Counted from the stretch's first letter, positions 23,905 to 35,440 are shown. The stretch: 64,000 nt of DNA from Euphorbia lathyris (GCF_963576675.1 NC_088912.1:12609001-12673000), one strand, 5' to 3'. Program-made: numbers and translations. Notes: generated from the letters alone by a model not told the origin.

Positions 23905-24485
23905 GGGCGGATCTCCCTTGAAGGATCTCCTTTGAAGGATCTCCTCTGATGGATCTCTTCGGCGGACCTCTTCGGCGGATCTCCTATGAAGGATCTCTTC
24001 GATAGATCTCTTCGGCGGATCTCCTCTGATGGATCTCTTCGGCGGACCTCTTCGGCAGATCTCCTTTTGAAGGATCTCTTCGATAGATCTCTTCGGCGGA
24101 TCTCCTCTGATGGATCTCTTCGACGGACCTCTTCGGCGGATCTCCTTTGATGGATCTTTTCGGCGGATCTCCCTTGAAGGATCTCCTTTGATGGATCCCT
24201 TCGGCAGATCTCCTTTGAATGATCTCTTCGATGGATCTCTCCGATGGATCTCCTTCGACGGATCTCCTTTGAGGGATCTCTTCGATGGATCTCTCCGATG
24301 GATCTCCTTCGATGGATCTCCTTTGACGGATCTCCTTTGATGGATCTCCTTTGATGGATCTCTTCAGCGGATCTCCTTTGAAGGATCTCTTCGATGGATC
24401 TCTCCGATGGATCTCCTTTGACGGATCTCCTTTGAAGGATCTCTTCGATGGATCTCTTCGACGGATCTCTTCGACGGATCTGCTT
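23905..24485. repeat. Minisatellite, 13/14-bp unit
   Basis: About 40 copies of ggatctc followed by ctttgat/ttcgacg-type variants, mixing 13- and 14-bp units. The array gives long open frames (DLFDGSLRRISFDGS-like), which are by-products of the repeat. Flanks continue into a transposon-like region at 24490-25020. Confidence 0.85.
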
Positions 24486-24489
24486 CTGG

Positions 24490-25025
24490 GTACCTATCCG
24501 ATGTGTCTCCTCATGTGTATCCTTTGGGGTTACTTGCTTACCAAGGAGGCTTGGGATTACTTACCCACTAAGGAGAATAGGGGATTACTTGCTCACCAAG
24601 GGGGGACAAGTCTAACACCAGCCTGTCCACTATATTTACTGTTTTGCCATTAATAATTGTTGTTTTGTCATTAGCCCTTATTTACTAGTTTGCCACTTGT
24701 TTTCCATTATCCCACCTTACCCCTTTAGGGTTTATCCATTTAGTTATAAGTGAACACCCTTTATTGTAATTTCATCTTTAGGTCTTGGATGATATAAATT
24801 CATCCTTTCCATTGTAAGAAAGACAACTTTTTATCAATCAAATTATATCTTCTCTTTGAGAGTGTTTTTAGGGTTCATCCCTCTTAACAATGGGGATTTC
24901 TAATTCCTTCAAGTTTAGCTTGTAAATCTGGGGGTTTCACGGCTCCTTCAAGTTTAGCTTGAGAATATCTTTGGTAGTTTACGATTGAAAACTATCGCCC
25001 GTTACCCGATCTGTATCAGTTATGC
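24490..25025 (+). mobile_element. Possible LTR-like segment next to the minisatellite
   Basis: A TATA-like gatataaattcat (about 24793), a repeated phrase (ccttcaagtttagctt at about 24917 and 24952) and an ending tttacgattgaaaactatcg...ctgtatcag have the style of a promoter-bearing LTR or leader. No second LTR copy or primer site was found, so this is tentative. Confidence 0.25.
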
Positions 25026-25660
25026 TAGGAGTATGTGATTGATTTTCTTAGTAACAACTTGCATGTTATTTGGTTTTTTCTAGGAAATGTTCGAAAACAA
25101 TATTTTGGAAAATTTACATTTTGGTTCTATTGTATTTTTCAAATAATAATTCAAGTCTTTTGTATTTTAAGAATAAAAATGTTGTTTTCTGATATTTCCA
25201 TAAATTCTCAAAAGTTATTCATTTAAATGAAAGAGTCCTTAATTAATCAATTTCTATAACAACATTGAAAAAGAAAAAAAAAAGTTGATTTGTGTTAAAC
25301 ATACCACATTGCTCAATTGCCAAATCACATGGTTCCTTAAATATTTGAGGCAATCATAACCATTCAAGATTCCTTTTGGGGTTGGTTACAATTTGAACAA
25401 GAAAATTTGGAGAAACAAATTATGGGTCTTTTATTAATAGAAATTAACAACCAAAGTTGACAAAGCTATAGGAAGATGATCAACCATATGCTTAATTTGT
25501 AGACATGAGAGTCCAGTCTGTATAAAAAACTAAGATACCAAGGTTACACATATTAATAAGTAATGCATTTTCTCCATATCTAGATTTTTAAATATGGATG
25601 AAACATAGATCTTTATGGAAATGTATATATAGCTGTGTAGGGGAAGATCAATTTCATGTC
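25026..25660. other. AT-rich spacer, no gene seen
   Basis: No feature other than the downstream flank of the thionin-like gene. Confidence 0.4.
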
Positions 25661-25662
25661 CA

Positions 25663-26454
25663 TCAAAAACTCTTTGTGCATGATTGTGAGCAACTATTGG
25701 CGCAGCCTTCCACTTCATCCAAATCTGAACAAACATATAAATAAATATAAGTTTAGATAGGGATGAAACCAAAAATTCACACGAAAAAGAGACGTTCTAA
25801 ACTGGTTTCATACTGTTTTGAGGGGGGCGGACTAAAACTTCCATGACCCCATAATTGGGAGAAAATTAAGAAAATTATATTTACCACAAAAAATACAGTC
25901 CCTAAATATTAAACATTTTACTTTCATAATTTCTCAAATCTGTGATAAATTGAACATGGCAACATATAACTCTAATCCCAAAAAAATATATGTATTTCTT
26001 ACTAAACTTTTGACAATAGACACTGATTATTTGGTTATAATTCCATCACTTACTTATATGCTGATGTGGTACCAGCATTTGAACAAACCGGGTACCATAG
26101 TAGAAATTATGAAAAAGGTTGTAACCAAACCAATAAATTAATGGAGATATAAGAAACCAAAAGAGAAGAAAGAGATAAATATTTACTATAGTTGTCTTGG
26201 GTGATAAGTTTGGAGCAGAGTGTGGAAGCACAACCAGAGGTGCAAAACCGTTGGTTATCATTAGCAGTGGTTCCAGTCGCCCAGATTATGCACTTAGCAG
26301 TACAACTTGCAGGGTAAACGGCTGACCATGGCGGAATAGTACATTTAATTAAACAACCCTCCATGCATTTATGAAAACTCATTGCTTCTGATTTGCCAAA
26401 TAATGACCCAATTACCACTACCATAATCAAAATTGTAGCTATTTTGTTTTCCAT
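25663..26454 (-). CDS. Thionin-like secreted cysteine-rich peptide, two exons
   Basis: Exon 1 runs 26454-26187 and exon 2 runs 25724-25663, with an intron GT...AG between them. The exons total 330 bp, or 109 codons plus stop, with phases that match. Residues 1-24 form a signal peptide (hydrophobic ATILIMVVVIGSLF core). The mature part carries 11 cysteines in the spacing of plant thionin-like proteins (CMEGC..KC, SC..KC, FCTSGC, then GC..SC..SC in exon 2). The start is the ATG at 26454; the open frame upstream of it has no other ATG. A TATA box lies about 100 bp upstream. These are apoplastic peptides, often reproductive or defence-related, and toxicity should not be assumed. This is the only intact-looking gene in the window. 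The exon 2 join was made by eye. Confidence 0.75.
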
Positions 26455-26550
26455 CTTTTTCCCCTGCAACTAAAAAAACCCGAGTGTATTTGAAAGAGAG
26501 AGGATTAAAGTTTGTAGGTAGTATTGGATGCATGACATGGTTTTGATGAG

Positions 26551-26580
26551 TTATATTTATAGGTAGCAGTATGCATGCAT
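26551..26580 (-). promoter_or_regulatory. TATA box and RY-type motif of thionin-like gene
   Basis: The minus strand reads CTATAAATATAA at 26562-26551, about 97 bp before the ATG. Just beyond it (26571-26580) is atgcatgcat, containing the RY core CATGCA known as a B3-factor site in seed promoters. Function is inferred. Confidence 0.55.
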
Positions 26581-26654
26581 ATAAGCATATATATGTGGAA
26601 ATAATGCTTATATGGTACTTTAAATATAAGTGATCTCACCCTATATATATATAT

Positions 26655-28175
26655 GGTGAGATCCAGTGAGACAAGTGGTTCTGGTGTGGCAAGGAGTGTG
26701 ACATAAAAAAACTACGTCGTTTTGATGATAATTGAAAAGGGTAAGGTGACAAATTTGTAAATAAAATGGCAATGAGCAAATTGTTTTATTTCTTTTCGTT
26801 AAAATACATTTTCCTGATCTCTCTAACCTCATTTTTCTAAAAGTTTTATACTATTAGACTCGTCTAAATTAGACGGTCATTTTGAGATCCTCAGGTAAAA
26901 AAAATTCCGCTGAACGGAATCCGGGTGGTCGTTTTCCGGCGAGAAAAAAAGTGTCCTGAAAATTCTCAAAAGATTTTAGAAAAAACAAAACACTATTCTG
27001 AAAAACTTTAATTCTTGGGTCGAAGCCGGGTTTCTTACGGTTAAGTTCCAATAAAAAGTTTTTCTTAATTTTATCTATTTTACATACTTCAACAATTTGT
27101 TGTGTTAAAATCATAATGAGCCAAAAATTAAAGTTTCTTAAAATGATGTTTTACATGATTTGAAATTTTTTGAGCACGTTTTTGGTCTTACCTTTCAGCA
27201 CTATGTGTTGGAAAAACCAGCACATATTGTTGGACGCCAGCACGTTGTTCTAAATTAGTGTAAAAATTATTCTAATTAATGTACCAATTGTTCCAAATCA
27301 GCGTATCAATTGTTCCAACAAATAATTATATGGTTCTAACAGAATTCTTAAATTATTCCAACAGAATACTTATATTGTTCCAACAGTGTACGAAATTGTT
27401 CCAAATCAGTGTACCATTTGTTCCAACATAATACTTATATTGTTCTAACCGAATAAATAAGTGTATCAATTGTTCCAACAAAATAGTTATATTGTTCCAT
27501 CATAATACTTATATTGTTCCAACATAATAAATCTGTTTACCAATTCTTCCAAATCAATTTTATTATTTATCGTCTTCAATTTTATTTTTGTTTTTTAGTA
27601 TTTAATATAGTATCTTCAAATTTATATTAGTTATATTATTTAGAAAATAATTTTAATCCTTAAAATTTATTGAAAATAAAAAAATTACCCTTAAAAATCA
27701 ATAATTCATTTTCCTTAATTTTATCCATTTTACATATTTCAATAATTTATTGAGACTAAACTGCAAGGAACCTAATTTCGACACAAGAATTAAAGTTTTT
27801 CAGAATAATGTTTTACATTTTTTGGAGTTTTTTGAGAATTTTCTGGCCACTTTTGTTTTCTGGCCAGAAAATGCACACCTAATCGCCGTATTCCGTTGGT
27901 TTGGAACTAAACCGTAAAGAATCTCACTTTGAGTTAAGAATTAAATTTTTTTTTTACCCGAGCTTCTGGGATCTTAAAATGACCGTCTAATTAAGACGAG
28001 TCCAACGATATAAAAGTTTTTGAAAAATGAGGTTGGGAAAGTCGGGAAAATGCATTTTAATGAAAAGAAATAAAAAAAATTTCTCTTTCCTTTTATTTAC
28101 AAATTTGTCACATTTCCCTACTTAATTACAAAATTGGTCATTGTCACACCATAAGAAATCTGTCAGACCCTCAAT
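26655..28175. mobile_element. Foldback-type element, ~1.5 kb, long inverted repeats
   Basis: The left arm (26655-27150) and right arm (about 27700-28175, reversed) share many strings in opposite orientation: acaaatttgtaaataaaa, atttcttttcrttaaaatrc, aacctcatttttc, tagacggtcattttragatc and attctgaaaaactttaattc. The arms are about 450 bp. The centre (27240-27545) is a tandem repeat, not a gene. The left end abuts a TATATA tract. An aaaaactacgtcgtttt motif near the left end resembles the one in the 39.6-kb element. Confidence 0.7.
27240..27545. repeat. Degenerate ~22-30 bp tandem repeat in foldback centre
   Basis: Phrases attgttccaacataatacttat and gtgtaccaattgttccaaatcag alternate about ten times. 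Confidence 0.65.
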
Positions 28176-28230
28176 AATAGTAAAAATAAATCCCATGTGC
28201 AATAATGGTAAGAAAATTGTATAAAATAGA

Positions 28231-28255
28231 ATATATATATATATATATATATATA
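28231..28255. repeat. (TA)n microsatellite
   Basis: About 12 uninterrupted TA units, 55 bp beyond the foldback element. Confidence 0.9.
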
Positions 28256-28378
28256 GTAGTTAAGTAATAAAATGATTTTATTTCCTTTAAAGTAACTGAA
28301 GGATTTAGTATAAAAATAAGTTAGAAGAAGAGAAATTGATATGAATAGAGGCATTTAAGTGTAACTAACAGTGAACAA

Positions 28379-28593
28379 ATGAGAGTTTTTGAAATATTTA
28401 TTCTAATATGAATTATTATGGTTATAGTCCAAAGGTTGTGATGGGTGAAATAGTTTCTGCTCCTTTGTGTTGCAACAGTGATGGACCAAGATGCTCAGCT
28501 GATTCTGATTGCACAATCTATTGTTCTGACTGCACAAGTGGATTTTGCAAGCATTTCCAAAATCAAAAGGCTTACTGTCACTGCAATTGTTGA
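28379..28593 (+). pseudogene. Defensin-like cysteine-rich peptide gene, probably frameshifted
   Basis: The frame 28408-28593 ends in a 10-cysteine segment (LCC, RC, DC, YC, DC, FC, then YCHCNC) typical of plant defensin-like (DEFL) secreted peptides. A TATA box (tataaaaata, about 28307) and a poly(A) signal (aataaa, about 28662) are placed well. The likely signal peptide start (ATG 28379, hydrophobic VFEIFILI) is in a different frame and meets TGA, so a small indel separates it from the mature part. Alternatively tatag at 28422-28426 could be an acceptor with an undetected first exon. The domain call is better supported than the gene model. Confidence 0.5.
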
Positions 28594-28863
28594 TCAATTC
28601 ATGAATCATCTATGTGATTTTACATTACTTATGTGTTTCATCTCTCATCATTAGCCTATTAAATAAAGATTAGGGTATTTTTTGTGTCGTTTTAACTTGT
28701 GATTTTGTTTTATTTTATTTCTTTAATAATATAAGGGTCCGGTTATTTTAAAAGTGTTTGAGCATGTCAATCTAATTTAAATGTTCATCACTTTAATTTT
28801 CTACTCTCAGTTTTCACTAAAAAAATATGATATTTCTAATATATGTAGATTTTCATAAGATAT

Positions 28864-28868
28864 AATAT
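28864..28868. repeat. Target site duplication aatat (left)
   Basis: The same aatat follows the other end of the element at 33498-33502. This fixes both boundaries. Confidence 0.8.
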
Positions 28869-29388
28869 TGTAGGAAATAGATAAGGGTTACCGAAAAAAA
28901 CCGATTGGAATTTAAGAACAGAAATCGAACTGTGCCGTGACGGAGGCCACTGCCTTGAAAGCGATTTCGGCAGACCGAGGTGCAATCTGTAATTCCGGTC
29001 GCTCCCCAAGGTTAACACAGAAACCTTCGAACTTGTGCAGTCAAAGTCGAAGATGATGGAACAGCAAAAGCGTATTTTTAATTGCCGAGAAAGTTTGATT
29101 GAAGAGATAAAAAGGAAAAACTGTGTCTTCAAAGCTGGAGATAAATAAGGAAATTCGGGCCCAGTCTAGTCGGGACGGGCGGGCGTCGCGCGAACGAACG
29201 AGCGAGCGCGCGCGTGTGGTATATTTGCTAAAAACCACTTAACACAATTTAAAGGATTCTAAAGCCCAATTCTATATATACCCACTCAAAGTGTTGTATG
29301 TTTCCCATGTGGGATTGTAAAAGTGCTCTTGAGAGCAAAGTGCTTAAAGACAAATATACCCCACACTTTCAAAGCCATTTTTCTAACA
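28869..29388 (-). repeat. 3' LTR, complete, 520 bp
   Basis: It begins TGTTAGAAAAATGGC on the minus strand and ends ...CTACA at 28869. A GC-rich patch of alternating cg (29160-29215) is shared with the other LTR (33255-33305). Relative to the 5' LTR it lacks about 65 bp after ggagataaataagg. Confidence 0.85.
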
Positions 29389-29400
29389 ATCCCCCACAAA
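29389..29400 (-). other. Polypurine tract
   Basis: TTTGTGGGGGAT on the minus strand, directly before the LTR start. Confidence 0.75.
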
Positions 29401-29950
29401 TGGCTTTATAAAAAACGATTTTAAAATAATACAAAGAAAATAATTTTCTGGGCAAATAAAAGGAGTAGGATAAGGTTATGAAAACTTAAGTATCAATGTC
29501 TTTCGATTGAATTGATACGTAGTGAGATGAGGCAACAGAGTGACGTTTTAAAAGTGAATTGCTCTTGAACTTCTAAAACTTCATCTAAGACCCCCACAAC
29601 ACGTAAATAACCTTAAAAAACTTTTGCTGTTCCGCGATAAAACATTACAATGCTTTTGAAGGTCATGCGTACACCTTGTGTCTCATGAGTGCTCTAGAAA
29701 GACTGCCTAAGTCTTTCATAGAAGGCGGCCCACCTCCACACTCAAATATGTGATCTCAATTTGAGATCATTAAGAGTTTCTCGTAACTCAACCTTCAAAA
29801 CACATCCATCAAGTCCATGATCATGAACCACCATTTAATCGGGCTATGGATAACACACGCACTATTATTTGCCATAGGAATGGGAGAAGTATAGTGCATA
29901 GCAAGGACAATATGGCTTCGTTTGACCACGAATGGTTTCCACCATATTTC
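29401..29950 (-). other. Copia 3' untranslated region
   Basis: Non-coding stretch between the RNase H stop (29953) and the polypurine tract. Confidence 0.6.
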
Positions 29951-29952
29951 CT

Positions 29953-32900
29953 TTATTCAACAGGTTTTAGTCCCATTCCCCTCGACGACTCAAGTACAAC
30001 TCTTCTAGGTAACCCTTTGGTAAAAGGATCTGCTAGATTATTTTCCGACCTCACATAGTCTAAGGCAATTACACCATTCTTCAAGAGTTGTTTCAAAATT
30101 CCATGTCTAATGCGAATATGTCTTCTCTTTCCATTGTAGACACTATTCTTCGCAGTACCGATAGCTGCATGTGAATCATAATGCATTGAAATGGGTGCAG
30201 AAGAATTCCCCCACAATGGAACATCTGCTACTAGAGCCCTCAACCATTCTACTTCTTGACTAGCCAATTCAAGAGGTATAAATTCTGATTCCATGGTTGA
30301 TCAAGCAATACAGGTTTGCTTGGATGATTTCCAAGACACTGCACCACCACCTAGAGCAAACACATAGCCACTGGTGGAACTCACCTTATCATTGTTAGAT
30401 ACCCAATTTGCATCAGTATATCCTTCTAAAACAGCAGGAAATTTAGTAAAGTGCAAACAATAATTCATGGTACCTTTTAAGTGTTTCAGTAAGCGATAAA
30501 GTGCACTCCAGTGTTCATCATTTGGACAGTGAGTATATCTACTCAATCTACTAACAGCATAGGTTATGTCAGGTCTAGTATGGTTCATTAGGAACATTAC
30601 ACTACCTATGATCTTAGCGTATTCCTATTGGGAGACACTATTTCCTCCCTTATTACTTGTTAAATTTACACTTGGATCATAAGGAGTTCTAGCTGGAACT
30701 ACATCAAAACTGTTAAATTTTTTCAACAGTTTTTCAACATAATGTGACTGTCCTAATGAGAACCCATTTTCTGTCTTAGTAATTTTTATGCCAAGAATTA
30801 CATCCGCTTCTCCCATGTCTTTCATGTCAAAGTGAGAAGATAGAAAGGATTTTGTGTCATTAACCATATCTAAGCTTGTCCCTAAGATAAGCATGTCATC
30901 TACATATAGGCATATAATCACATAATTCGAATCACAAGACTTAGAATAGACACATGTATCCGATCCATTAACCACATACCCATTGGAAAGTAAAACACTA
31001 TTAAATTTTTCATACCATTGCTTGGGTGCTTGTTTCAACCCATAGAGTGACTTTCTCAATTTGCACACTTTGTCCTCGTGTCCAGGTATGATGTGTCCTT
31101 TTGGTTGGTGTACATAGATCTCCTCTTCTAAATCCCCATTTAGAAATGTCGTCTTTACATCCATTTGATGTATCACCAGGTTATGAATTGCTGCAATTGC
31201 AATCAGAACTCTAATAGTAGAGATTTTAGTAACAGGAGAATAAGTATCAAAATAGTCAATTCCTTTCTTTTTACTATAACCCACTACAACTAATCTAGCC
31301 TTAAATTTTTCTATGGATCCGGTAGGCCTCAATTTTCGTTTAAATATCCATTTACACCTTATAGGTCTAGAGCCTTTTGGCAGATCAACTAATTCCCATG
31401 TATGGTTGGCCATAATGGAATCTATTTCACTCTTAATAGCTTCTTTCCAAAAATCAGCATCTATAGAAGTGACAGCTTCTTTATATGTTTTTGGGTCTTC
31501 TTCTATTAGATAGGCAGACATAATCTCATCAGTAATGTTATCTGGATTTTCTAATAGAAAGGCTGAAATGAAATCTAGTCCAAAGCTATTTTCTATTCTT
31601 CTTCTTTTGCTTCTCCTAGGTTCAAAAGCAACATCATTTTCATTCTCATCATGAGGTAGAGATGAAGTACACGCAATTGGAGTAGGAATAGGTAATGAAG
31701 TAGACAGCTTCTTTATATGTTTTTGGGTCTTCTTCTATTAGATAGGCAGACATAATCTCATCAGTAATGTTATCTGGATTTTCTAATAGAAAGGCTGAAA
31801 TGAAATCTAGTCCAAAGCTATTTTCTATTCTTCTTCTTTTGCTTCTCCTAGGTTCAAAAGCAACATCATTTTCATTCTCATCATGAGGTAGAGATGAAGT
31901 AGACGCAATTGGAGTAGGAATAGGTAATGAAGTAGAAGCACTAGTTGCATCACACTGTTTGTCTTTCTTTAGGGGAAAGACGTTTTCAAAAAACACTACA
32001 TCTCTAGATTCACATATGCTATAGTCGTTCAGATTCATGAACCTATAAGCGGCACTATTTGAGGCATAACCAATGAAAACACAATCAAAGGTCTTGGGTC
32101 CTATGTTTGGTTTTCTAAAGCATGGAAATGCAACTTTAGCAAGACAACCTCAAACTCTCAAAAAATTCAAATTGGGTGCAAAACCCTTCGACAGTTCATA
32201 AGGAGTTTTATCTAACTTTTTATGAGGAACCCTATTCAGAATATAACATGCAGATAAGACAGCTTCCCCCCACATGTTATCAGATAACCCACATGGCATT
32301 CATCATCTCTTTGAGAGTTCTATTTTTCCTTTCAGCTATACCGTTTTGTTGAGGTGTATACGGTGCACTAGTCTCATGTACAATGCCATTATTCTCACAA
32401 AAGGACTTAAGGAAAAAGGTTCCATACTCACCTCCCCTATCGGACCTAAGCCTTTTTATTTTCTTATCTAATTGATTTTCTACCTCTGATTTAAACTTAA
32501 TAAACATATGCTCAGCCTCATCTTTTGATTTCAATAAATACACTTTGGTATATCTAGAGAAGTCATAAACAAAGGTAATGTAATATCTTTTGCCACCTTT
32601 GCTAACAAAATTTTTAAAATCAGCCAAATCAGAGTGAATTAAACCAAGTAGTTCTGCACTTCTACTGTCAACACGTAAGAAAGGTTTCTTTGCAAATTTT
32701 GCTTCCACACATATAGAGCATTTGGAATTAATTTCAGAATTAGTGACATTTATAACATGCATATTTCTCAATTTTTTTAATGGAAGCAAAATTTACATGT
32801 CCTAATCTACCATGCCACAAATCAATGGATTCACTCAAGTAAACTGAAGCAGATGTAGTTGCATTAATTCCAATAGAATTCACATGGACAGTGTTCAAAA

Positions 32901-33105
32901 TAAAGAGGCCATCAGCTAGGTACCCTTTTTCCACAAAAGTCCCATTCCTAGTGAGAATAACCTTATCAGCCTCAAAAATAATTTTTAAACCAGCCTTATT
33001 TAGCAAGCTACCAGAAATAAGATTTCTACGAAATAACCCAGTCCGTTTTGTTTTCAACCAGATTAGCTTCAACCACAACAACAGCAATAATTTCTTCATT
33101 TTCAT
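29953..33105 (-). pseudogene. Copia pol (integrase, RT, RNase H), multiply broken
   Basis: Reading down the minus strand: LWHGRLGHVN (GAG-pre-integrase) at about 32810; a frameshift; integrase with HSDLADF and SDRGGEY and the final E in GIAERKNR (32789-32280); a frameshift and a TGA for Trp (about 32150) in the integrase tail; a frame break from the 232-bp duplication; RT (31521-30625) with LYVDDMLI; a TAG at its end; RNase H part 1 (30597-30301); a TGA at 30298-30300, probably from an Arg codon; then the final part (30294-29953) ending ADPFTKGL. gag and protease are absent. Confidence 0.88.
31471..31934 (-). repeat. 232-bp tandem duplication inside pol
   Basis: 31471-31702 is repeated at 31703-31934 with one difference seen (tacacgc versus tagacgc). 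232 is not a multiple of three, so it shifts the frame between integrase and RT. The near identity means it is recent compared with the LTR differences. Confidence 0.9.
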
Positions 33106-33109
33106 TGCC

Positions 33110-33497
33110 CAGAAAGTTTGATTGAAGAGATAAAAAGGAAAAACTGTGTCTTCAAAGCTGGAGATAAATAAGGTTCTGTTTTTTACTAATTAAAATGTTG
33201 AAGAAAAATTCAGAGAAGTTAAAACGGATAAAAAATAAAATAAAATTCGGGCCCAGTCCCGTCGGGACGGGCGGGCGTCGCGCGGACGAGCGAGCGCGCG
33301 CGTGTGTATATTTGCTAAAAACCACTTAACACAATTTAAAGGCTTCTAAAGCCCAATTCTATATATACCCACTCAAAGGGTTGTATGTTTCCCATGTGGG
33401 ATTGTAAAAGTGCTCTTGAGAGCAAAGTGCTTAAAGACAAATATACCCCACACTTTCAAAGCCATTTTTATTCAACACCAAAGCCATTTTTCTAACA
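33110..33497 (-). repeat. 5' LTR remnant
   Basis: Matches 29082-29388 of the other LTR. It contains ~65 bp the other lacks and a short duplication of ccaaagccattttt near its end. About 210 bp that lie at 28869-29081 in the other LTR are missing. Confidence 0.85.
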
Positions 33498-33502
33498 AAT
33501 AT

Positions 33503-34190
33503 TTCTAATTATACATTTATTTTCATACTGTAGATAAAAAATTTTTTTGGTAACAACAGATTATATATTTTGGATCAGATTTGGGTACCGAGATATAGGA
33601 TTTCCAAGACATATTTCTAAAATGCATCAGTGTCGCCCCATTGCATAATGGAAAAGAAATATTTGTTTAACTTTATTTTTAATATTTTTTATTAGTTATT
33701 TTTTTAATTCCACATGCAATTTCTATCAAAAAAAAAAGTCCACATCATTTAATCCATATGTCATTTTTTTAGCATTTGCCACGTGTCCTGACCAAATACA
33801 TGGTAACTTCCATGTGAGAAACGGAATTAAAGGCAATTAACTTTCCATTCAATTTGGGTAAACTTATAATTAGAATAGAACGAGAGCTACATGTGATTGC
33901 TTAATGTGTTATTTAGCCTATGCCAATTTACATTTTTATCATTTGGTCTCTGACTTATTATTCGGCCATATTTGACCCTGAACTATTACAATTGGTGAAA
34001 TTTCATATATTTTGAATGAATACTTTGACACATCATACGTTTTAAAGTTTATTTATCACATAGTATTTTTTATGTGAAAATACTTAATTAGATTTAAAAG
34101 AATAAAAAATAAAAACAAATATGTAAACTAAAAGTCTAACTGTTAAAATAGTGTCACTTATTAATATAATACCATTTTTATTAAGTTTCA
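33503..34190. other. Spacer, possibly an older MITE interrupted by the next element
   Basis: Phrases catttggtctctgacttatt (about 33940) resemble loosely, in reverse complement, the sequence beyond 34690, so an older inverted-repeat element may enclose the MITE at 34201. A G-box-type cacgtgtc at 33780 is isolated. No gene was seen. Confidence 0.35.
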
Positions 34191-34688
34191 TTTCAAATTG
34201 GACTTAAAGCACTTTTTGGCTCTTGACCTATCCAAAATTTATGCATTTGGCCCCTGATCTATTATTTGGTCACATTTGGCCCATGACCTATCAAATTAGA
34301 TAAAATTCAACCCATATTGAATGGAAAATTAACTTTCTTGGAAAATTAACAGCAGTCACCAATACAAAAACCACACATGACACATAAATAAAATTAATTT
34401 TCAACTAGAGATGACAACAGTAACTATTTTACACAGTAAAAAAATCCTAAAAACTTTTTCTAGTGTTCCGATAGAGTGAAAATAATTTTATTTATGTGTC
34501 ATGTGTCATTTTTGTATTGGTTACTGCTGTTAATTTTCCAACACAGTTAATTTTTCATTCAATATGGGTTGGATTTTATCTAATTTAATATGTTAGGGGC
34601 CAAATATGACCAAATAATAGGTCAGAGGCCAAATGCATAAATTTTAGATAGGTCAAGGGCCAAAAAGTGCTTTAAGCCTTTCAAATTG
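34191..34688. mobile_element. MULE-type MITE with 10-bp target duplication
   Basis: The element 34201-34678 (478 bp) is flanked by tttcaaattg at 34191-34200 and 34679-34688. Its arms, starting gacttaaagcactttttggc and the reverse complement ggcttaaagcactttttggc, match for about 200 bp each, leaving a short centre. The 10-bp duplication and long arms point to the Mutator superfamily. It is non-coding and must be mobilised in trans. Confidence 0.85.
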
Positions 34689-34689
34689 T

Positions 34690-35440
34690 GTGAATTGGGA
34701 TAAGCAAAGACCAAGTGTAACTAAATAATAAATTGAAAGCGAAATAACAAAATATTGATAGGTTCGAGGGTGGTTTAAATCAAATATAACTAATATGTAA
34801 GGATGAAATGCATGAATGCTTTATACCTTACAAAATGATTAACTCAATATTAGGAGGTGAAAGAGCAAAGACTTGAGGAAGACTTAAAGGATCTTTCATC
34901 TATTGGTAACTTCTTACAAGATTTTTCTATGGGTTATTCATTGTCAGCCTATATTCTCATTTAGCCATGAGAATTTGAATAGCTTAAGCAATCTCATTAT
35001 TGAAATCCCTTCGAGGTTCATTTCCACCAAAATCCTAACCTGAAATGTTAATTACTTAATTTCAAACCCGAAATCATCTGAACTTACTATGAGCTATGAC
35101 ACCAAACCAACTAAAGTAAATTCAACAAAAAACCAACATTTACCGATCTAAGTGCATAGGTCCCAGTATTGAAATTCAAATGAGCATTGTAATTAAATTT
35201 AGCTTATTCTTAAACTATGATAAACATAAGCAGTTATGATAAAGGATGAGCAAGACATGTGAGGAAACTAAAAGTCTTCTAAGTTATTTTTAGTGTTGTG
35301 ACAATGCAAAAAATGAAAACTTTATGAAGTGGTATGATTAGGGAAAATCTCTAGTCTAGCCCAATCCCCTATGCTAAGTTATGATTAAAATTTTGATATA
35401 ACCCTGTTATTTAAGGGGCAATTCTTAATTTCTCTAATAA
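34690..35440. other. Spacer, no gene seen
   Basis: No coding signal. The upstream part of the copia LTR that ends at 35575 may begin somewhere after 35330. Confidence 0.4.

Larger units (their letters stand above)
28869..33497 (-). mobile_element. Ty1/copia element, minus strand, internally deleted
   Basis: The element is flanked by a perfect 5-bp duplication (aatat). The 3' LTR is complete (28869-29388). The 5' LTR survives only as 33110-33497. Its PBS-proximal part, the primer-binding site, gag and protease are gone, and the LTR stub joins pol directly near 33105. pol runs from the GAG-pre-integrase motif through RNase H with several stops and frameshifts. The copy also carries a 232-bp tandem duplication (31471-31934). 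Confidence 0.88.

Noticed and set aside
24110..24653. Two plus-strand frames of 76 and 100 codons
   Set aside because: They are translations of the 13/14-bp minisatellite.
33778..33788. G-box ccacgtgtc as a promoter element
   Set aside because: No gene start lies within reach on either strand, so a single short motif is not evidence.
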